From Gimesia fumaroli (lineage in GTDB: Bacteria > Planctomycetota > Planctomycetia > Planctomycetales > Planctomycetaceae): a stretch of DNA of 64,000 nucleotides. The stretch lies in contig NZ_CP037452.1 of assembly GCF_007754425.1 (NCBI RefSeq), forward strand, positions 7,419,164-7,483,163, given 5' to 3'. Of the stretch, positions 54,469-63,966 are shown piece by piece. Every line of letters begins with the position of its first letter. Position 1 is the first letter of the stretch. The notes under the pieces are model-generated. The model ran no database searches, had not been told where the DNA came from, and saw only the letters and a list, made by a program, of their open reading frames with translations. Both the position numbers and the translations under genes were made by a program.

Positions 54469-56013
54469 GTGGATGTACTCGGTCTTATTATTAGTTTGGC
54501 ATTCTTTGTCTATTTTCCTATCGCAGGAATTTCTTCGATTCTTCTTGCGCGCAGAATTAATGATTTTGGACATCAGGGCGTCAACCCACTACTTAAAACC
54601 TGTTGGACTTCCTTTACGATGTTCATGATGGGTTGCAGTGTCATTTTAATTGGCTGCAGTTTTTTCTCTCTGAGCACCAGTCAGTATTCTGGTGTAGGAG
54701 CAATATTTCTCATTATTCCCATTACACTCTTGCTCTCACTTACCATTTATCTGGAATATCTGTGCTATCTCTCTACGTCTGCGCTTAACCAGGGAGATGA
54801 ACATGATTTACCCGAGCCACTACGTAATTTGACACATAAAACACATGTCTTAGGATGGATCGTCCTGGGGTTACCTTTGTTGTTATTTGCACCGGGCTTG
54901 CTATTAGCAGCTACGGTAGTGTTATCATTTGCCATGGTATTCCTGGTCTTTGTGATTCTTGGCTCGGTGTTAAACATCATGTCCGTTTCGAAACGGGCCA
55001 ATGAGTCTGAGCTGCTTTGGTTACTCGCACTTTGCGTAGAAAAAAATATCCCGATTGCAGAAGAACTCGATATGTACTCGCTCACTCAAAAACGAAAGTA
55101 TCGAGAAAAGATCCAACTTTTGAGCAGTCGGCTCTACTCTGGCGAATCACTTTCCGATTCTCTGTCTACAACACCTGGGCTGGTCCCCCAATCGGCAATT
55201 GTTGCAGTGCGTATAGGTGAAGAAAGCAATAGTCTGGGAATCGCCCTGCGAGATGCTGCTGTTCAGTCTACCAAGAAACTAAAACACTTATCTGATAACT
55301 CTAATCTCACCATCATCTTTCTTTATTTGACAGTTGTAGTGTCGATTCAATTTCTGATTACCGGTTTTATCATGTATTGGATCATTCCAAAATTTAAAAA
55401 AATCTTCTTAGATTTTGGAACCGAACTTCCCTCGGTCACACTTGGACTCATGAATGTCAGTGATTATTTCGTTGCCTACTTTTATTTATTTTTACCGCTA
55501 TTTTCTCTCCCCATTATCGCATTGGTCCTGACACAAGTCGGCAATTACTATGGGTGGTATAATTTGCGAATCCCCTTCTTCACAGAATGGTTCCCGCGTT
55601 TAAATACTCCTCATTGTCTGAGACAGATTGCGCAGTCAGTTTCCGTTCAAAAACCTCCTCAAATTGCTCTGGAGTCGATCTCAACATTTCACCTCTGGGC
55701 GGACGTCAGAATGCGCACTCAATCCGTGAATGAACGAATCAAACAGGGAGAAAATACCTGGGAATCCCTGCAGAATGCCAAGGTAATCAATGAAACTGAA
55801 GCTGCTTTGTGCTCCACTGCCGAACGAATGGATAATCTTCCCTATGTGTTGAGAACGCTGGCAGAATCCATAGAACTTCGTAGAGCCAGAAAATTAAGAG
55901 TTCTATTGGAGTTCCTGAAGCCGATCATTATTTCATTCCTGGCTATTCTGGTCGGATATTTTGTAATTGCACTATATATGCCTCTTGTCAAATTAATTTA
56001 TGACCTTGTTTGA
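54469..56013 (+). CDS. Type II secretion F-like protein with extra membrane domain, third copy
   Basis: 514 residues from a GTG. The N-terminal ~165 residues contain about four helices (LIISLAFFVYFPIAGISSIL, WTSFTMFMMGCSVILI, GVGAIFLIIPITLLLSL, LLLFAPGLLLAATVVLS) unlike normal GspF. Residues ~175-514 form a GspF-like part with LYSGESLSDSLSTTPGLVPQ, YLTVVVSIQFLITGFIMYWI and a second repeat VQKPPQIALESISTFHLWAD, ending with LLEFLKPIIISFLAILVGYF. It may be the anchoring subunit of the platform. It starts 31 bases after the second copy. The extra N-terminal domain is not known to me. Confidence 0.8.
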   Translation: MDVLGLIISLAFFVYFPIAGISSILLARRINDFGHQGVNPLLKTCWTSFTMFMMGCSVILIGCSFFSLSTSQYSGVGAIFLIIPITLLLSLTIYLEYLCYLSTSALNQGDEHDLPEPLRNLTHKTHVLGWIVLGLPLLLFAPGLLLAATVVLSFAMVFLVFVILGSVLNIMSVSKRANESELLWLLALCVEKNIPIAEELDMYSLTQKRKYREKIQLLSSRLYSGESLSDSLSTTPGLVPQSAIVAVRIGEESNSLGIALRDAAVQSTKKLKHLSDNSNLTIIFLYLTVVVSIQFLITGFIMYWIIPKFKKIFLDFGTELPSVTLGLMNVSDYFVAYFYLFLPLFSLPIIALVLTQVGNYYGWYNLRIPFFTEWFPRLNTPHCLRQIAQSVSVQKPPQIALESISTFHLWADVRMRTQSVNERIKQGENTWESLQNAKVINETEAALCSTAERMDNLPYVLRTLAESIELRRARKLRVLLEFLKPIIISFLAILVGYFVIALYMPLVKLIYDLV

Positions 56014-56025
56014 ACTCTATTTATT

Positions 56026-56478
56026 ATGAATATCCATCGTCACAAGATAGCTCCCCAACACACTTGTTGGAACAAGCGAAGTGGTTTTACGATTTTTGAA
56101 GCCTTGATCTCGATGATTCTTGTCAGTGCCACTGTGGCTATTTCCATACCAACCCTCAAGGTGGTCAACCTGCAAAGAAAATCAATCAATGCGAAATTGA
56201 TCGCGACAACTACATTAGCCAACCTTGGAGAAAGAATTGTTGCTGAAAATTCATGGGATGACCTCACTTCAGAGAAAATGGCTGAATACGAAGCTGAGAT
56301 TCCCGGTCAATTAAATTTGAAAGAACCTCGATTAAGTATGAAGCTGGTACAAACAGAAAATGATCCGGCAGTGCGTCAGGTGCGAATTCGTCTCTCTTGG
56401 GAAAATCCCTATGGTGAATCTGTCGATCCGTTACTCCTTTCCCTGTGGTTCTATCGTGAAGGGAGTTCTGATGAATAA
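56026..56478 (+). CDS. Prepilin-like protein
   Basis: 150 residues. A 20-residue leader ends in SGFTIFEALISMILVSATVA, a class III signal cut after Gly by prepilin peptidase, with Phe +1 and Glu +5, then a hydrophobic helix. The C-terminal globular part is short (LNLKEPRLSMKLVQTE ... RIRLSWENPYGESVDPLLLS). It is probably a minor pseudopilin (GspI/PilV-like position in the operon). It follows the third GspF-like gene by 12 bases; the next gene overlaps its end by eight bases. Confidence 0.82.
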   Translation: MNIHRHKIAPQHTCWNKRSGFTIFEALISMILVSATVAISIPTLKVVNLQRKSINAKLIATTTLANLGERIVAENSWDDLTSEKMAEYEAEIPGQLNLKEPRLSMKLVQTENDPAVRQVRIRLSWENPYGESVDPLLLSLWFYREGSSDE

Positions 56479-57079
56479 ACGCAAACCAGCAAACTCAAAA
56501 TCACAGAAAACATTGATCAAAAACATAAAGGTCATTCCCAGAGGTGTCTCACTCATTGAAATGTTGCTGTTGATCTCGCTGATGTCAGTGATCTTTACTG
56601 TATCAATTACAACTCTGGGATTTCTCATGCGTGTGGAAATGAAAGGGACTGCTCGAATCCAGGAGACTCTCAGTTTTCAGAAAATGTCTCGCCAATTTCG
56701 AGCGGATGCCGGAACTGCACATAGGTCTGTACTCATCACGGGGAACAGTAACAACTCCGATCAACTCAAGCTTGAAATTGAGCCAGACACATCAATCACC
56801 TATACCAAACACAAGACGAAAAATTCGATTCTCAGGTTGAAACAACAATCCGAGAAAACCATCGCAAGTGATGAATTCCGCATCCCCGTCGAACTTCTCC
56901 AATTCCAGATTGAGAAGGTAAACCAACGGGAGCTTGTTACCATGCTGCTCCAATTTACCCCTGAAGAAATTCATGAGAATCAGACCGTAAAAAAAACTAA
57001 CACCATTTTGAAAGTGGAGTCCCTCGTTTCTCAGAAGTACTCTCTTCAAAATCGTATTAAAACAAATAACTCGAATTGA
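56471..57079 (+). CDS. Prepilin-like protein, GspJ/PilW position
   Basis: About 202 residues from the ATG at 56471, which has GGGAG upstream and overlaps the previous stop by eight bases. The leader ends PRGVSLIEMLLLISLMSVIF: cleavage after Gly, Glu at +5, then the N-terminal helix. The globular part has beta strands (KLEIEPDTSITYTKHKTK) as in minor pseudopilins of the J group. It is followed directly by the GspK/PilX-like gene. Role: initiation or tip of a pseudopilus. Confidence 0.78.
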   Translation: MNKRKPANSKSQKTLIKNIKVIPRGVSLIEMLLLISLMSVIFTVSITTLGFLMRVEMKGTARIQETLSFQKMSRQFRADAGTAHRSVLITGNSNNSDQLKLEIEPDTSITYTKHKTKNSILRLKQQSEKTIASDEFRIPVELLQFQIEKVNQRELVTMLLQFTPEEIHENQTVKKTNTILKVESLVSQKYSLQNRIKTNNSN

Positions 57080-57087
57080 TAGAGAAG

Positions 57088-57549
57088 ATGAAACAAAAAA
57101 CAGTCATTCCCGGGTCAAATATATGTGAGCAACGCCAGTCCCGTTGGATTCAGCGGCGAGGAACGATTGTCCTGATTCCAATGCTCTGTCTGGTGTTGTC
57201 ACTGGCAGTGATTGGAGGACTATTAAAACAGACCTCGATAGAGCTCAAACAGCTGAAAAAAGAGCAATATCTGACACAGGCTAATTGGCTTGCAGATGCC
57301 GCAGCACAACGCGCCGTCAGGAAATTGCGCGAAGAACAAAATTATACCGGAGAAACATGGACCCTCTTACCAGAAGAGATTGGCGGAAAATTCCCCGGAA
57401 GCATCGTGATCGAAATAAACCGGAGTCCTCAGAATAATCAGTCAATCACCATTCGAACCCTCGCCAGCTATCCATCAAAAGGACTGGAGCGGGTCCGAGT
57501 TATTCGTGAATGGCCTTCTAAGTTAAGTAATACGATATCCAAAAACTAA
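57088..57549 (+). CDS. PilX/GspK-like minor pseudopilin
   Basis: About 153 residues from the ATG at 57088; a TTG at 57076 in a TTGA overlap with the previous stop is an alternative. A basic leader (QSRWIQRRG) is followed by the hydrophobic stretch TIVLIPMLCLVLSLAVIGGL and the helix LKQLKKEQYLTQANWLADAAAQRAV. Like GspK and PilX, it lacks Glu at +5. The rest is a small beta-rich domain ending in RVRVIREWPSK. Third in the minor-pilin trio. Confidence 0.72.
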   Translation: MKQKTVIPGSNICEQRQSRWIQRRGTIVLIPMLCLVLSLAVIGGLLKQTSIELKQLKKEQYLTQANWLADAAAQRAVRKLREEQNYTGETWTLLPEEIGGKFPGSIVIEINRSPQNNQSITIRTLASYPSKGLERVRVIREWPSKLSNTISKN

Positions 57550-57591
57550 GTCTCCTTCTGAAAAGAACAAAACCGCAGCGAAGGAATCATC

Positions 57592-58515
57592 ATGGAACAA
57601 ATTGATCTACCATCACCCTCAAAGCAGCAGGACTTAACCAGAGGTTTTACTTTGATCGAGTTACTGGTTGTGATTGCCATCATTGCCATTTTAATTGCCC
57701 TGCTCCTGCCCGCAGTTCAACAGGCACGCGAAGCAGCACGCAGATCCTCTTGTAAAAATAATTTGATGCAAGTCAACGTAGCACTACAAAATTATGAGAT
57801 GGCTCACAATGTTTTGCCTAGTGGCACGGTAAATCCTACAGGCCCCATTCTGAATGAAGCGAAAGGGTATCATGTCAGTTGGATTTTACAAATTCTGCCT
57901 TACCTTGATGAGCAAACCGCGTTTAATAAATTTGATTTCAATAAAAGCGTGTATGATCCGGTAAATAAACAGATCGCCGACTATCGAATTCCGACCTTAA
58001 GATGCCCTTCCAATCCAAATCAGGGGCATTGCTATGCAGGAATGCACCATGATATTGAAGCTCCTATTGACTCAAATAATAATGGCATTTTATTTTTGAA
58101 CAGCAGTGTGAGTTATGATGACATTCCCGATGGAAGTTCCAAGACACTCTTTATCGGTGAGCTTACGGAAGGCAATGAGCTAGGCTGGGTTTCAGGAACG
58201 CGTTCGACTTTACGAAATGCCGGTACTGCCATAAATCTCAATAATGCCAAATTATTTTCAGGCCGCGCTGCCTTTGAAAATCGCTTTCCTTCAGAAGATT
58301 CTGAATCTGATACCGAAACCCCGAACAAAGAGGCCGAATCACCAGAAGGGAATAATCAACTTCTCCAAGTCGGTGGATTTTCGAGTTATCACACAGGGGG
58401 GGCGCATTTTGGAATTGGTGATGGATCAGTTCGATTTCTCAGTGAAAACATCAGTGTTCCACTCTATCAAGCCTTAGCAAATCGACACGATGGGCAACTC
58501 GTTTCTGATTATTAA
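57592..58515 (+). CDS. DUF1559 domain, pilin-like protein 1
   Basis: 307 residues. After an N-terminal leader, [20 protein letters not shown] is a class III prepilin signal (G|F, Glu +5), then [20 protein letters not shown], the start of the DUF1559 domain, and the C-terminal [20 protein letters not shown], which is the H-x9-DG motif. Such proteins are strongly amplified in planctomycetes and are assumed to form surface fibres or pseudopili; function is not established. Gap to the previous gene is 42 bases with AAGGAATCATC as ribosome site. Confidence 0.93.
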   Translation: MEQIDLPSPSKQQDLTRGFTLIELLVVIAIIAILIALLLPAVQQAREAARRSSCKNNLMQVNVALQNYEMAHNVLPSGTVNPTGPILNEAKGYHVSWILQILPYLDEQTAFNKFDFNKSVYDPVNKQIADYRIPTLRCPSNPNQGHCYAGMHHDIEAPIDSNNNGILFLNSSVSYDDIPDGSSKTLFIGELTEGNELGWVSGTRSTLRNAGTAINLNNAKLFSGRAAFENRFPSEDSESDTETPNKEAESPEGNNQLLQVGGFSSYHTGGAHFGIGDGSVRFLSENISVPLYQALANRHDGQLVSDY

Positions 58516-58580
58516 ATGAGGTCAGCTCATCCTTGGGAACTCGCTGTAATGTCTAAGACCCTCAGGAATTGAGATTTTCG

Positions 58581-59531
58581 ATGAGATTAAAACACCACAA
58601 GCACCTGACACGATCCGGATTTGTTCTGATTGAGCTTCTCGCCGTCTTAATGATTATCATGATTCTGATTGCGCTTTTACTTCCCGCAGTCCAACAGGCG
58701 CGTGAAGCTGCTCGAAGTACCAGTTGTAAAAATAATCTGGCTCAAATTGGTGTCGCATTACAAAACTATCAGATGGCACACTTGTTGTTACCCCCTGGTA
58801 CAGTCAATCCGAAAGGCCCTATCCTCAATCAACCGAAAGGCTATCATGTTGGATGGGCAATTCAGATCCTCCCATTATTGGACGAAAAAGCCGCATTTCG
58901 CAGCCATAACTTCAAATTTGGTGTCTACAATTCTACAAATCGACTCACCGCGAACTATATCTTGCGATGTTTTCAATGCCCTTCCAGTGCTCGAGGTGGT
59001 TTTAACTACGTCGGTTGCCATAATGATTTAGAGACACCTATTGATGTCGACAACAACGGCGTTTTGTTTCTGAACAGCAGCATCCGAGAAAAAAACCTGA
59101 AAGATGGTCGTTCTTACACAATTTTTGTGGGAGAGGCCCTTGATGGCGGTTTTTTAGGATGGACATCTGGAACTTCCTCCACGCTTCGAAATACGGGAAC
59201 TAAAATCAACTTCGTGAATCCAAATCAAAGTGCATTCGCTCAAGCCTATCGATACGGAAACTATGGAGAATATCGTTTTGAAGATCAAGCTGATGACATG
59301 CTTGACGACCTTAATTCCCAACCAGAAGATTTAAATTCGGAAGGAATTGCAAACACTCCCGAGGAACAAAAGCGTCTGCTTCAAGTTGGAGGCTTTTCCA
59401 GCGCTCATACAGGGGGTGCCCATTTTTGCCTGGGTGATGGTTCAACTCGCTTCATCAGTGAAAATACGGATTTCCAAATTTTGAGAAATCTCGCAAATCG
59501 CCATGATGGCAATCTGATTGGAGAGTATTAG
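58581..59531 (+). CDS. DUF1559 domain, pilin-like protein 2
   Basis: About 316 residues from the ATG at 58581 ([14 protein letters not shown]); a TTG at 58569 would add four residues. [20 protein letters not shown] is the prepilin signal, followed by [20 protein letters not shown] and, at the end, [20 protein letters not shown] (H-x9-DG). It is a clear paralogue of the preceding protein, with an acidic insertion at ~240-265 ([20 protein letters not shown]). A local duplication is likely. It may polymerise together with protein 1. Confidence 0.92.
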   Translation: MRLKHHKHLTRSGFVLIELLAVLMIIMILIALLLPAVQQAREAARSTSCKNNLAQIGVALQNYQMAHLLLPPGTVNPKGPILNQPKGYHVGWAIQILPLLDEKAAFRSHNFKFGVYNSTNRLTANYILRCFQCPSSARGGFNYVGCHNDLETPIDVDNNGVLFLNSSIREKNLKDGRSYTIFVGEALDGGFLGWTSGTSSTLRNTGTKINFVNPNQSAFAQAYRYGNYGEYRFEDQADDMLDDLNSQPEDLNSEGIANTPEEQKRLLQVGGFSSAHTGGAHFCLGDGSTRFISENTDFQILRNLANRHDGNLIGEY

Positions 59532-59540
59532 GTTGCCAAC

Positions 59541-61400
59541 ATGAAAATGAAGACGCGAAATTTCAAACTGAAATGGGTCATCTATTTCTCGGTGGTCAGC
59601 TTTGTTTTTCCTCAATTCGTAGAGGCCATTGAAATACATGACATCCGATGGGGATTCAACAATCGGCCCGTTGCTTATAAAATTAATCCAGTCACGCTTT
59701 TGGTTGAAAATACCTCGCCAACACCATTTGAAGGTGATATCAAATTTCAACAAGTATCATTTCGTGGCCAGCGAATCGGAATTACTCTGTCAGCGACAAC
59801 TTATATTGCACCATTTGAAAAAAAGTCGCTGCAGTTCTACCCGTATATCGCAGAGTCTGCAAACAATTGGGAAGCGAGCTGGGAAGATAAAAACAATCAA
59901 CATGTTCAATCATTTCTATCACCCCGCCCAACAACCAATGATGTCCTCATACAGTTAGTACAGCCAGATAGCCTGGACCGAATCATCCCCGGCATCAAAC
60001 AGTACCCCGAAGACCTGTTCCCCCCCTTGCTGGGGGCTGTCGACTCGTTAGATGGAGTTATTCTGGATCATGTTCCTAGGTGGGAAAAATCGCGCAGAAC
60101 AACCTTCCTGCAATGGATCTTTTCAGGTGGAATTGTTCATATCTTTGAAAATTCGAATGGAGACCTCCCACTCTTCCCGGAATCGTATTCTCCCTTAAAT
60201 GAAATTGCAACTCCGGTATTCTATGGGAATGGAGCCGTTTACCGTTATCAAACTAAATTGAGCGATCTTTCAAATTCAGACCTGAAACGATTGATAGACA
60301 GAAATACTCGCGTTTCCCAAAACCGACCGACAAGTGAAAAGGATACTTCTTCTCCTCAGTCACTCAAGTCTACAGACATAAAATTCTCGGAAACTGTAAC
60401 TCATTTTTCAATGGCCAGTGACGAAGAAATTCTTGCCACATTGACCGAGATCAGCAAGCCCAAACAAATTTGGTATTTCATTTTCTTACTCTCATTTTTT
60501 TACTTGATTGTTGCCGGTCCAGGTTATTATCTGGTCATGAAATTCTCAAAGAAGCATTCTACTTATTACGGAGTGTATCTAGTTGGAACGATCCTGTTTT
60601 GTTTGATTTTCTTAGTGATTGGTCACCATAGCACAAACCGCACATCTCAAATTCACTCTTTGGTTATCGCTAACATTATGCCTGATAACGAAATTGATCT
60701 CACATCCTGGGCAAGTCTTGGAATGGTACTGGGAGGAGATTTCGATATCGCATATTCTGGAGACACACACATTTATTCGGCATGCCAACCCTATTCGAAA
60801 GTCAACGGTATTGTTACCTGTGGCACTGAAGGGCAAATGCAAGTTGATATTCCACCTAATTCATCCTGTACCGTCTTCCATCGCGGAAAGACCACGGAAA
60901 CAATCTTTAATGTGAAGGTCAGTTCGTTTCTAACAAATGAAACAGGAGTGGAGCATATCTCATTGGAGACTGATGATAAATTTCCACGAGAGGTCGAACA
61001 AATTTATTTTCTGTTTGGTGCAAAATTGTATGAATTAAAAAAGGAAAATGAGCGACTAGAATTTCAAGGCAGTTCTAAAAACCTTTTCACCGTACTTAAT
61101 ACAAATCCACTTATGGAGATTAATTTTTTCACGCCAAACAGGCTTTTACCTTTCATCAACCCTCGAAACCCCAAAAAAGATTTTGCCTTAAAAAAACTCT
61201 TTCCCATCTTACTGCAACGTGCGATGCGGTTGTCAGCCAAAGATATTAACCGCAGATATCGTTATCCTGAAAATCGTGGTAAGCTATTTGTTCTAAGTAA
61301 AATCCCAGATAATCTATTTCCGAAAACACCTGACATTTCACGAAAAAATGGCTTGGTATTGTATTCACTTGAAGTTCTATTTACTGGCCAGACTGATTGA
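59541..61400 (+). CDS. Large exported/membrane protein upstream of ABC-2 permease, unknown
   Basis: 619 residues. An N-terminal signal or anchor (~11-29, WVIYFSVVSFVFPQFVEA) is followed by a beta-rich periplasmic region (~30-305) that includes NPVTLLVENTSPTPFEGD and resembles proteins encoded beside planctomycete ABC permeases. Two helices lie at ~312-334 (FIFLLSFFYLIVAGPGYYLV) and ~343-365. The C-terminal ~250 residues are beta-rich again. I do not know a named family. Ten bases separate it from the DUF1559 gene and 23 from the permease, so it is in the same operon. It may couple exported material to a transport process; this is inference. Confidence 0.75.
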   Translation: MKMKTRNFKLKWVIYFSVVSFVFPQFVEAIEIHDIRWGFNNRPVAYKINPVTLLVENTSPTPFEGDIKFQQVSFRGQRIGITLSATTYIAPFEKKSLQFYPYIAESANNWEASWEDKNNQHVQSFLSPRPTTNDVLIQLVQPDSLDRIIPGIKQYPEDLFPPLLGAVDSLDGVILDHVPRWEKSRRTTFLQWIFSGGIVHIFENSNGDLPLFPESYSPLNEIATPVFYGNGAVYRYQTKLSDLSNSDLKRLIDRNTRVSQNRPTSEKDTSSPQSLKSTDIKFSETVTHFSMASDEEILATLTEISKPKQIWYFIFLLSFFYLIVAGPGYYLVMKFSKKHSTYYGVYLVGTILFCLIFLVIGHHSTNRTSQIHSLVIANIMPDNEIDLTSWASLGMVLGGDFDIAYSGDTHIYSACQPYSKVNGIVTCGTEGQMQVDIPPNSSCTVFHRGKTTETIFNVKVSSFLTNETGVEHISLETDDKFPREVEQIYFLFGAKLYELKKENERLEFQGSSKNLFTVLNTNPLMEINFFTPNRLLPFINPRNPKKDFALKKLFPILLQRAMRLSAKDINRRYRYPENRGKLFVLSKIPDNLFPKTPDISRKNGLVLYSLEVLFTGQTD

Positions 61401-61423
61401 CTCACTTCTTACTATACTGAAAG

Positions 61424-63007
61424 ATGCCCGGGATGTTTCAAGGGTCATTGATTTTTGCCAGTTTTGCATTAAAGAAAGACATTCGTCTCAAACGAACACA
61501 CATTTTCCGCTTCGTCTGTATCGGCCTCGTGTTCATTATTTTGTTTTCATCATGGTTAACCAGTTCCAAGATCAGTTCACCTGGACTCGATTTTTTCACA
61601 AAAATTGTGTGGCTCAATTTCTGGCTGATCACATTAGCAGGCATCGGATTCTTCTCAACCGCCATCACTGAAGAAAAAGAGGAAGAAACTCTTCCGTTGC
61701 TCAAGTTAGCCGGGATTGATTCACTGGGTCTCCTTCTGGGGAAATCTACAGTCAGATCATTAAGAATAATTTTGATCTTAATAAGCCAACTTCCGTTTTT
61801 AATGCTCGCTATCGCTTTAGGAGGAATCACTCCATTACAGATTGGCGCCACAATAGTAGCAATGATTGCTTACGTGATTTTGATTGCCAATTTTTCATTG
61901 CTCTGTTCGGTATATTCTAGACGCTCAGGCGAAGCAATTATCCTTGTCCTGATCGGCTTGTTTATTCTTTTCTTGGCTCCCACGATTTTAACAAAGATAT
62001 CGGTGAACCTTCAGGCACGTGGATACCTTGCTGCTGACGAACTGATTCCCCAATTCATCAAAGCGTACCAGCAGTTCGCTCACGAAATTTCAGTCACCGA
62101 ACGCATTAAAACAATTCTGAGCACTGGATACTCGGGATCTGTGTTCAATACACAAGTCGTTGGCAATTCATTGCTTGGGCTCATCTGCTTCATTACAGCC
62201 TGGTTCTTCTTTGAACGTTTCACTATGACAAACCATGTCAAAAAAGAGAGGAAAATGTCACAAAATGGTGAACAGATTCAGAGAAAATCCCGCCCTGGTA
62301 AACTGGCATTCCTCTGGAAAGAATTTCATTTCGTAACGGGTGGCAAAAGAGTCCTGATTATCAAGTCAATTCTATACATTTCGGTGATACTCTTTGTAGT
62401 AGGGGGAGGGTTATTTTTAGATCAGCATTCAAAGATGAGTTTTCTTTTTTCATTTTCCTGGAACGAGTTAATACACACCTCACTCTTACTGATGCTGGTC
62501 GGATTAGTCGCGGAATGCACCATCTATACCTCTCGTCTTTTTCGTGAAGAACGAAAACTGAAAATGCTCCCATTAATCACGATTCTACCTCATTCATTCA
62601 TACGTATTGTCTATGAAAAAATCTTCGGATGCATGAGTGCCCTTATTCCAGTTGGCATGGCAATCGGATTCTTGATATTGATTGCACCAGACAGTTTTAC
62701 AAATTTTTTCAACTCTGGTATCAACTCGCTCTTACTGCTATTCGGTATTCAATTCATACTTTTTCTGCACTTACTGGCTTTCTACTCACTCATTGTCAGA
62801 TGGGGGGCACTTGCTTTTGCGATCGGCACGATGATTCTGGTTGAATCCGTTGCAACCCCCTTCCTCCAAATTCTTTTTGTATTGTTTCATGTGGCGATTG
62901 GTGAGGCTGGAATTATTTTGCCTGTATTTTATTTGAGCTTAATTAGCTGTTTTATTTTACAACTTCTGATTGCAAAACGCTTACGGCAAATTGCTGCTGA
63001 AGAATAA
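61424..63007 (+). CDS. ABC-2 type transport permease
   Basis: 527 residues with about 12 helices. The first half has the ABC-2 pattern: N-terminal helix after RLKRTHIFRFVCIGLVFIIL, then AITEEKEEETLPLLKLAGID (the EExxxxTLPLL coupling motif), and helices with LAIALGGITPLQIGATIVAM. A cytoplasmic loop (~270-290) splits two halves; the second half repeats a coupling-like motif EERKLKMLPLITILP. No ATPase gene is visible in the window; it may lie elsewhere. Together with the preceding membrane protein it probably forms an export unit, but the substrate is unknown. Confidence 0.85.
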   Translation: MPGMFQGSLIFASFALKKDIRLKRTHIFRFVCIGLVFIILFSSWLTSSKISSPGLDFFTKIVWLNFWLITLAGIGFFSTAITEEKEEETLPLLKLAGIDSLGLLLGKSTVRSLRIILILISQLPFLMLAIALGGITPLQIGATIVAMIAYVILIANFSLLCSVYSRRSGEAIILVLIGLFILFLAPTILTKISVNLQARGYLAADELIPQFIKAYQQFAHEISVTERIKTILSTGYSGSVFNTQVVGNSLLGLICFITAWFFFERFTMTNHVKKERKMSQNGEQIQRKSRPGKLAFLWKEFHFVTGGKRVLIIKSILYISVILFVVGGGLFLDQHSKMSFLFSFSWNELIHTSLLLMLVGLVAECTIYTSRLFREERKLKMLPLITILPHSFIRIVYEKIFGCMSALIPVGMAIGFLILIAPDSFTNFFNSGINSLLLLFGIQFILFLHLLAFYSLIVRWGALAFAIGTMILVESVATPFLQILFVLFHVAIGEAGIILPVFYLSLISCFILQLLIAKRLRQIAAEE

Positions 63008-63024
63008 TTGACTATCTTGTTGAA

Positions 63025-63966
63025 TTATCCTTTAGAGAAAGCTGTCTTTAAGTACCGCCCCGTTAGCTGGACTGCTTCAAATGCCCGATCGTATAAATCA
63101 GCACGTCTGAAAAAGCCATGAATCATATCTTCAAAATTGATATGTTCGACATTTCCTCCTGATCGCCGCATCAGTTCGACATACTGGACTGCTTCAGAAT
63201 AAAGGGGATCATAACCCGCTGTGATCACAATTGCATCTGGCAAACCACTCAGGTCTTTGCAGCGCAGCGGAGATGCATAAATTTCACGTCCTGCTGACTC
63301 ATTCGGAAGATATTGTTCCCAGAACCATTCCATCGCGCGTTTGGTGAGAAAGTAGTCGATCCCGTATTTTTGATACGATTCTGTATCGAACCGATAATTC
63401 GTTACAGGATAGACAAGCATTTGATAGATAAGATTCAGACGATTGGGTTGCCTGGCTCTAATCGCGACTGCTGTTGCGAGATTACCTCCTGCACTGTCAC
63501 CACCGACAGCAATTCTTGTCGGATCAATTTCTAATTCGCCTGCATGGTCTGAGATCCATTCAGTAGCTGCATAAGCATCTTCAAAGGGTACAGGGTAAGG
63601 ATGTTCCGGAGCCATTCGATAATCAACAGATATGACTTTACAGCCTGCAGAACCTGCCAGATCCTGGCACAGACCATCATAAGCATCCAATGTTCCCATG
63701 ACCCATCCACCCCCATGAAAGTAAACCAGTGCGGGGAATGCCGCAGGTGAATTCGCTTCGGATTCCTCTGGTGTGTAAATTCGAACCGGTAATTCTGTCT
63801 GATTGACAGGGAGTTTAAGGTCTTCAATTTTTTGAGCGGGAAAATGAGGTTCTGGTGAAGGAGAAAGCGTCGACCTGATAAGCTCTGGAGTCATTTCATC
63901 AAACGAGGGTAAGTCAACTTTTGCAACTTCTTCAAGGTATTGGACCACTTGGGGATGGACTGGCAT
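63025..63966 (-). CDS. Alpha/beta hydrolase, HSL-type esterase
   Basis: 313 residues with HSL-type motifs: oxyanion motif VYFHGGGWVMGTLDAYDG, nucleophile elbow AVGGDSAGGNLATAVA (GDSAGG, catalytic Ser), DAIVITAGYDPLYSEAVQ (Asp) and NFEDMIHGFFR (His). No signal peptide; start MPVHPQVVQYLEEVAKV with AGGA upstream. It is probably a cytosolic carboxylesterase of short or medium acyl esters. It is on the opposite strand from the operon before it and converges with the permease gene (18 bases apart). The short stretch 63967-64000 after it holds nothing I recognise. Confidence 0.92.
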   Translation of the reverse strand: MPVHPQVVQYLEEVAKVDLPSFDEMTPELIRSTLSPSPEPHFPAQKIEDLKLPVNQTELPVRIYTPEESEANSPAAFPALVYFHGGGWVMGTLDAYDGLCQDLAGSAGCKVISVDYRMAPEHPYPVPFEDAYAATEWISDHAGELEIDPTRIAVGGDSAGGNLATAVAIRARQPNRLNLIYQMLVYPVTNYRFDTESYQKYGIDYFLTKRAMEWFWEQYLPNESAGREIYASPLRCKDLSGLPDAIVITAGYDPLYSEAVQYVELMRRSGGNVEHINFEDMIHGFFRRADLYDRAFEAVQLTGRYLKTAFSKG

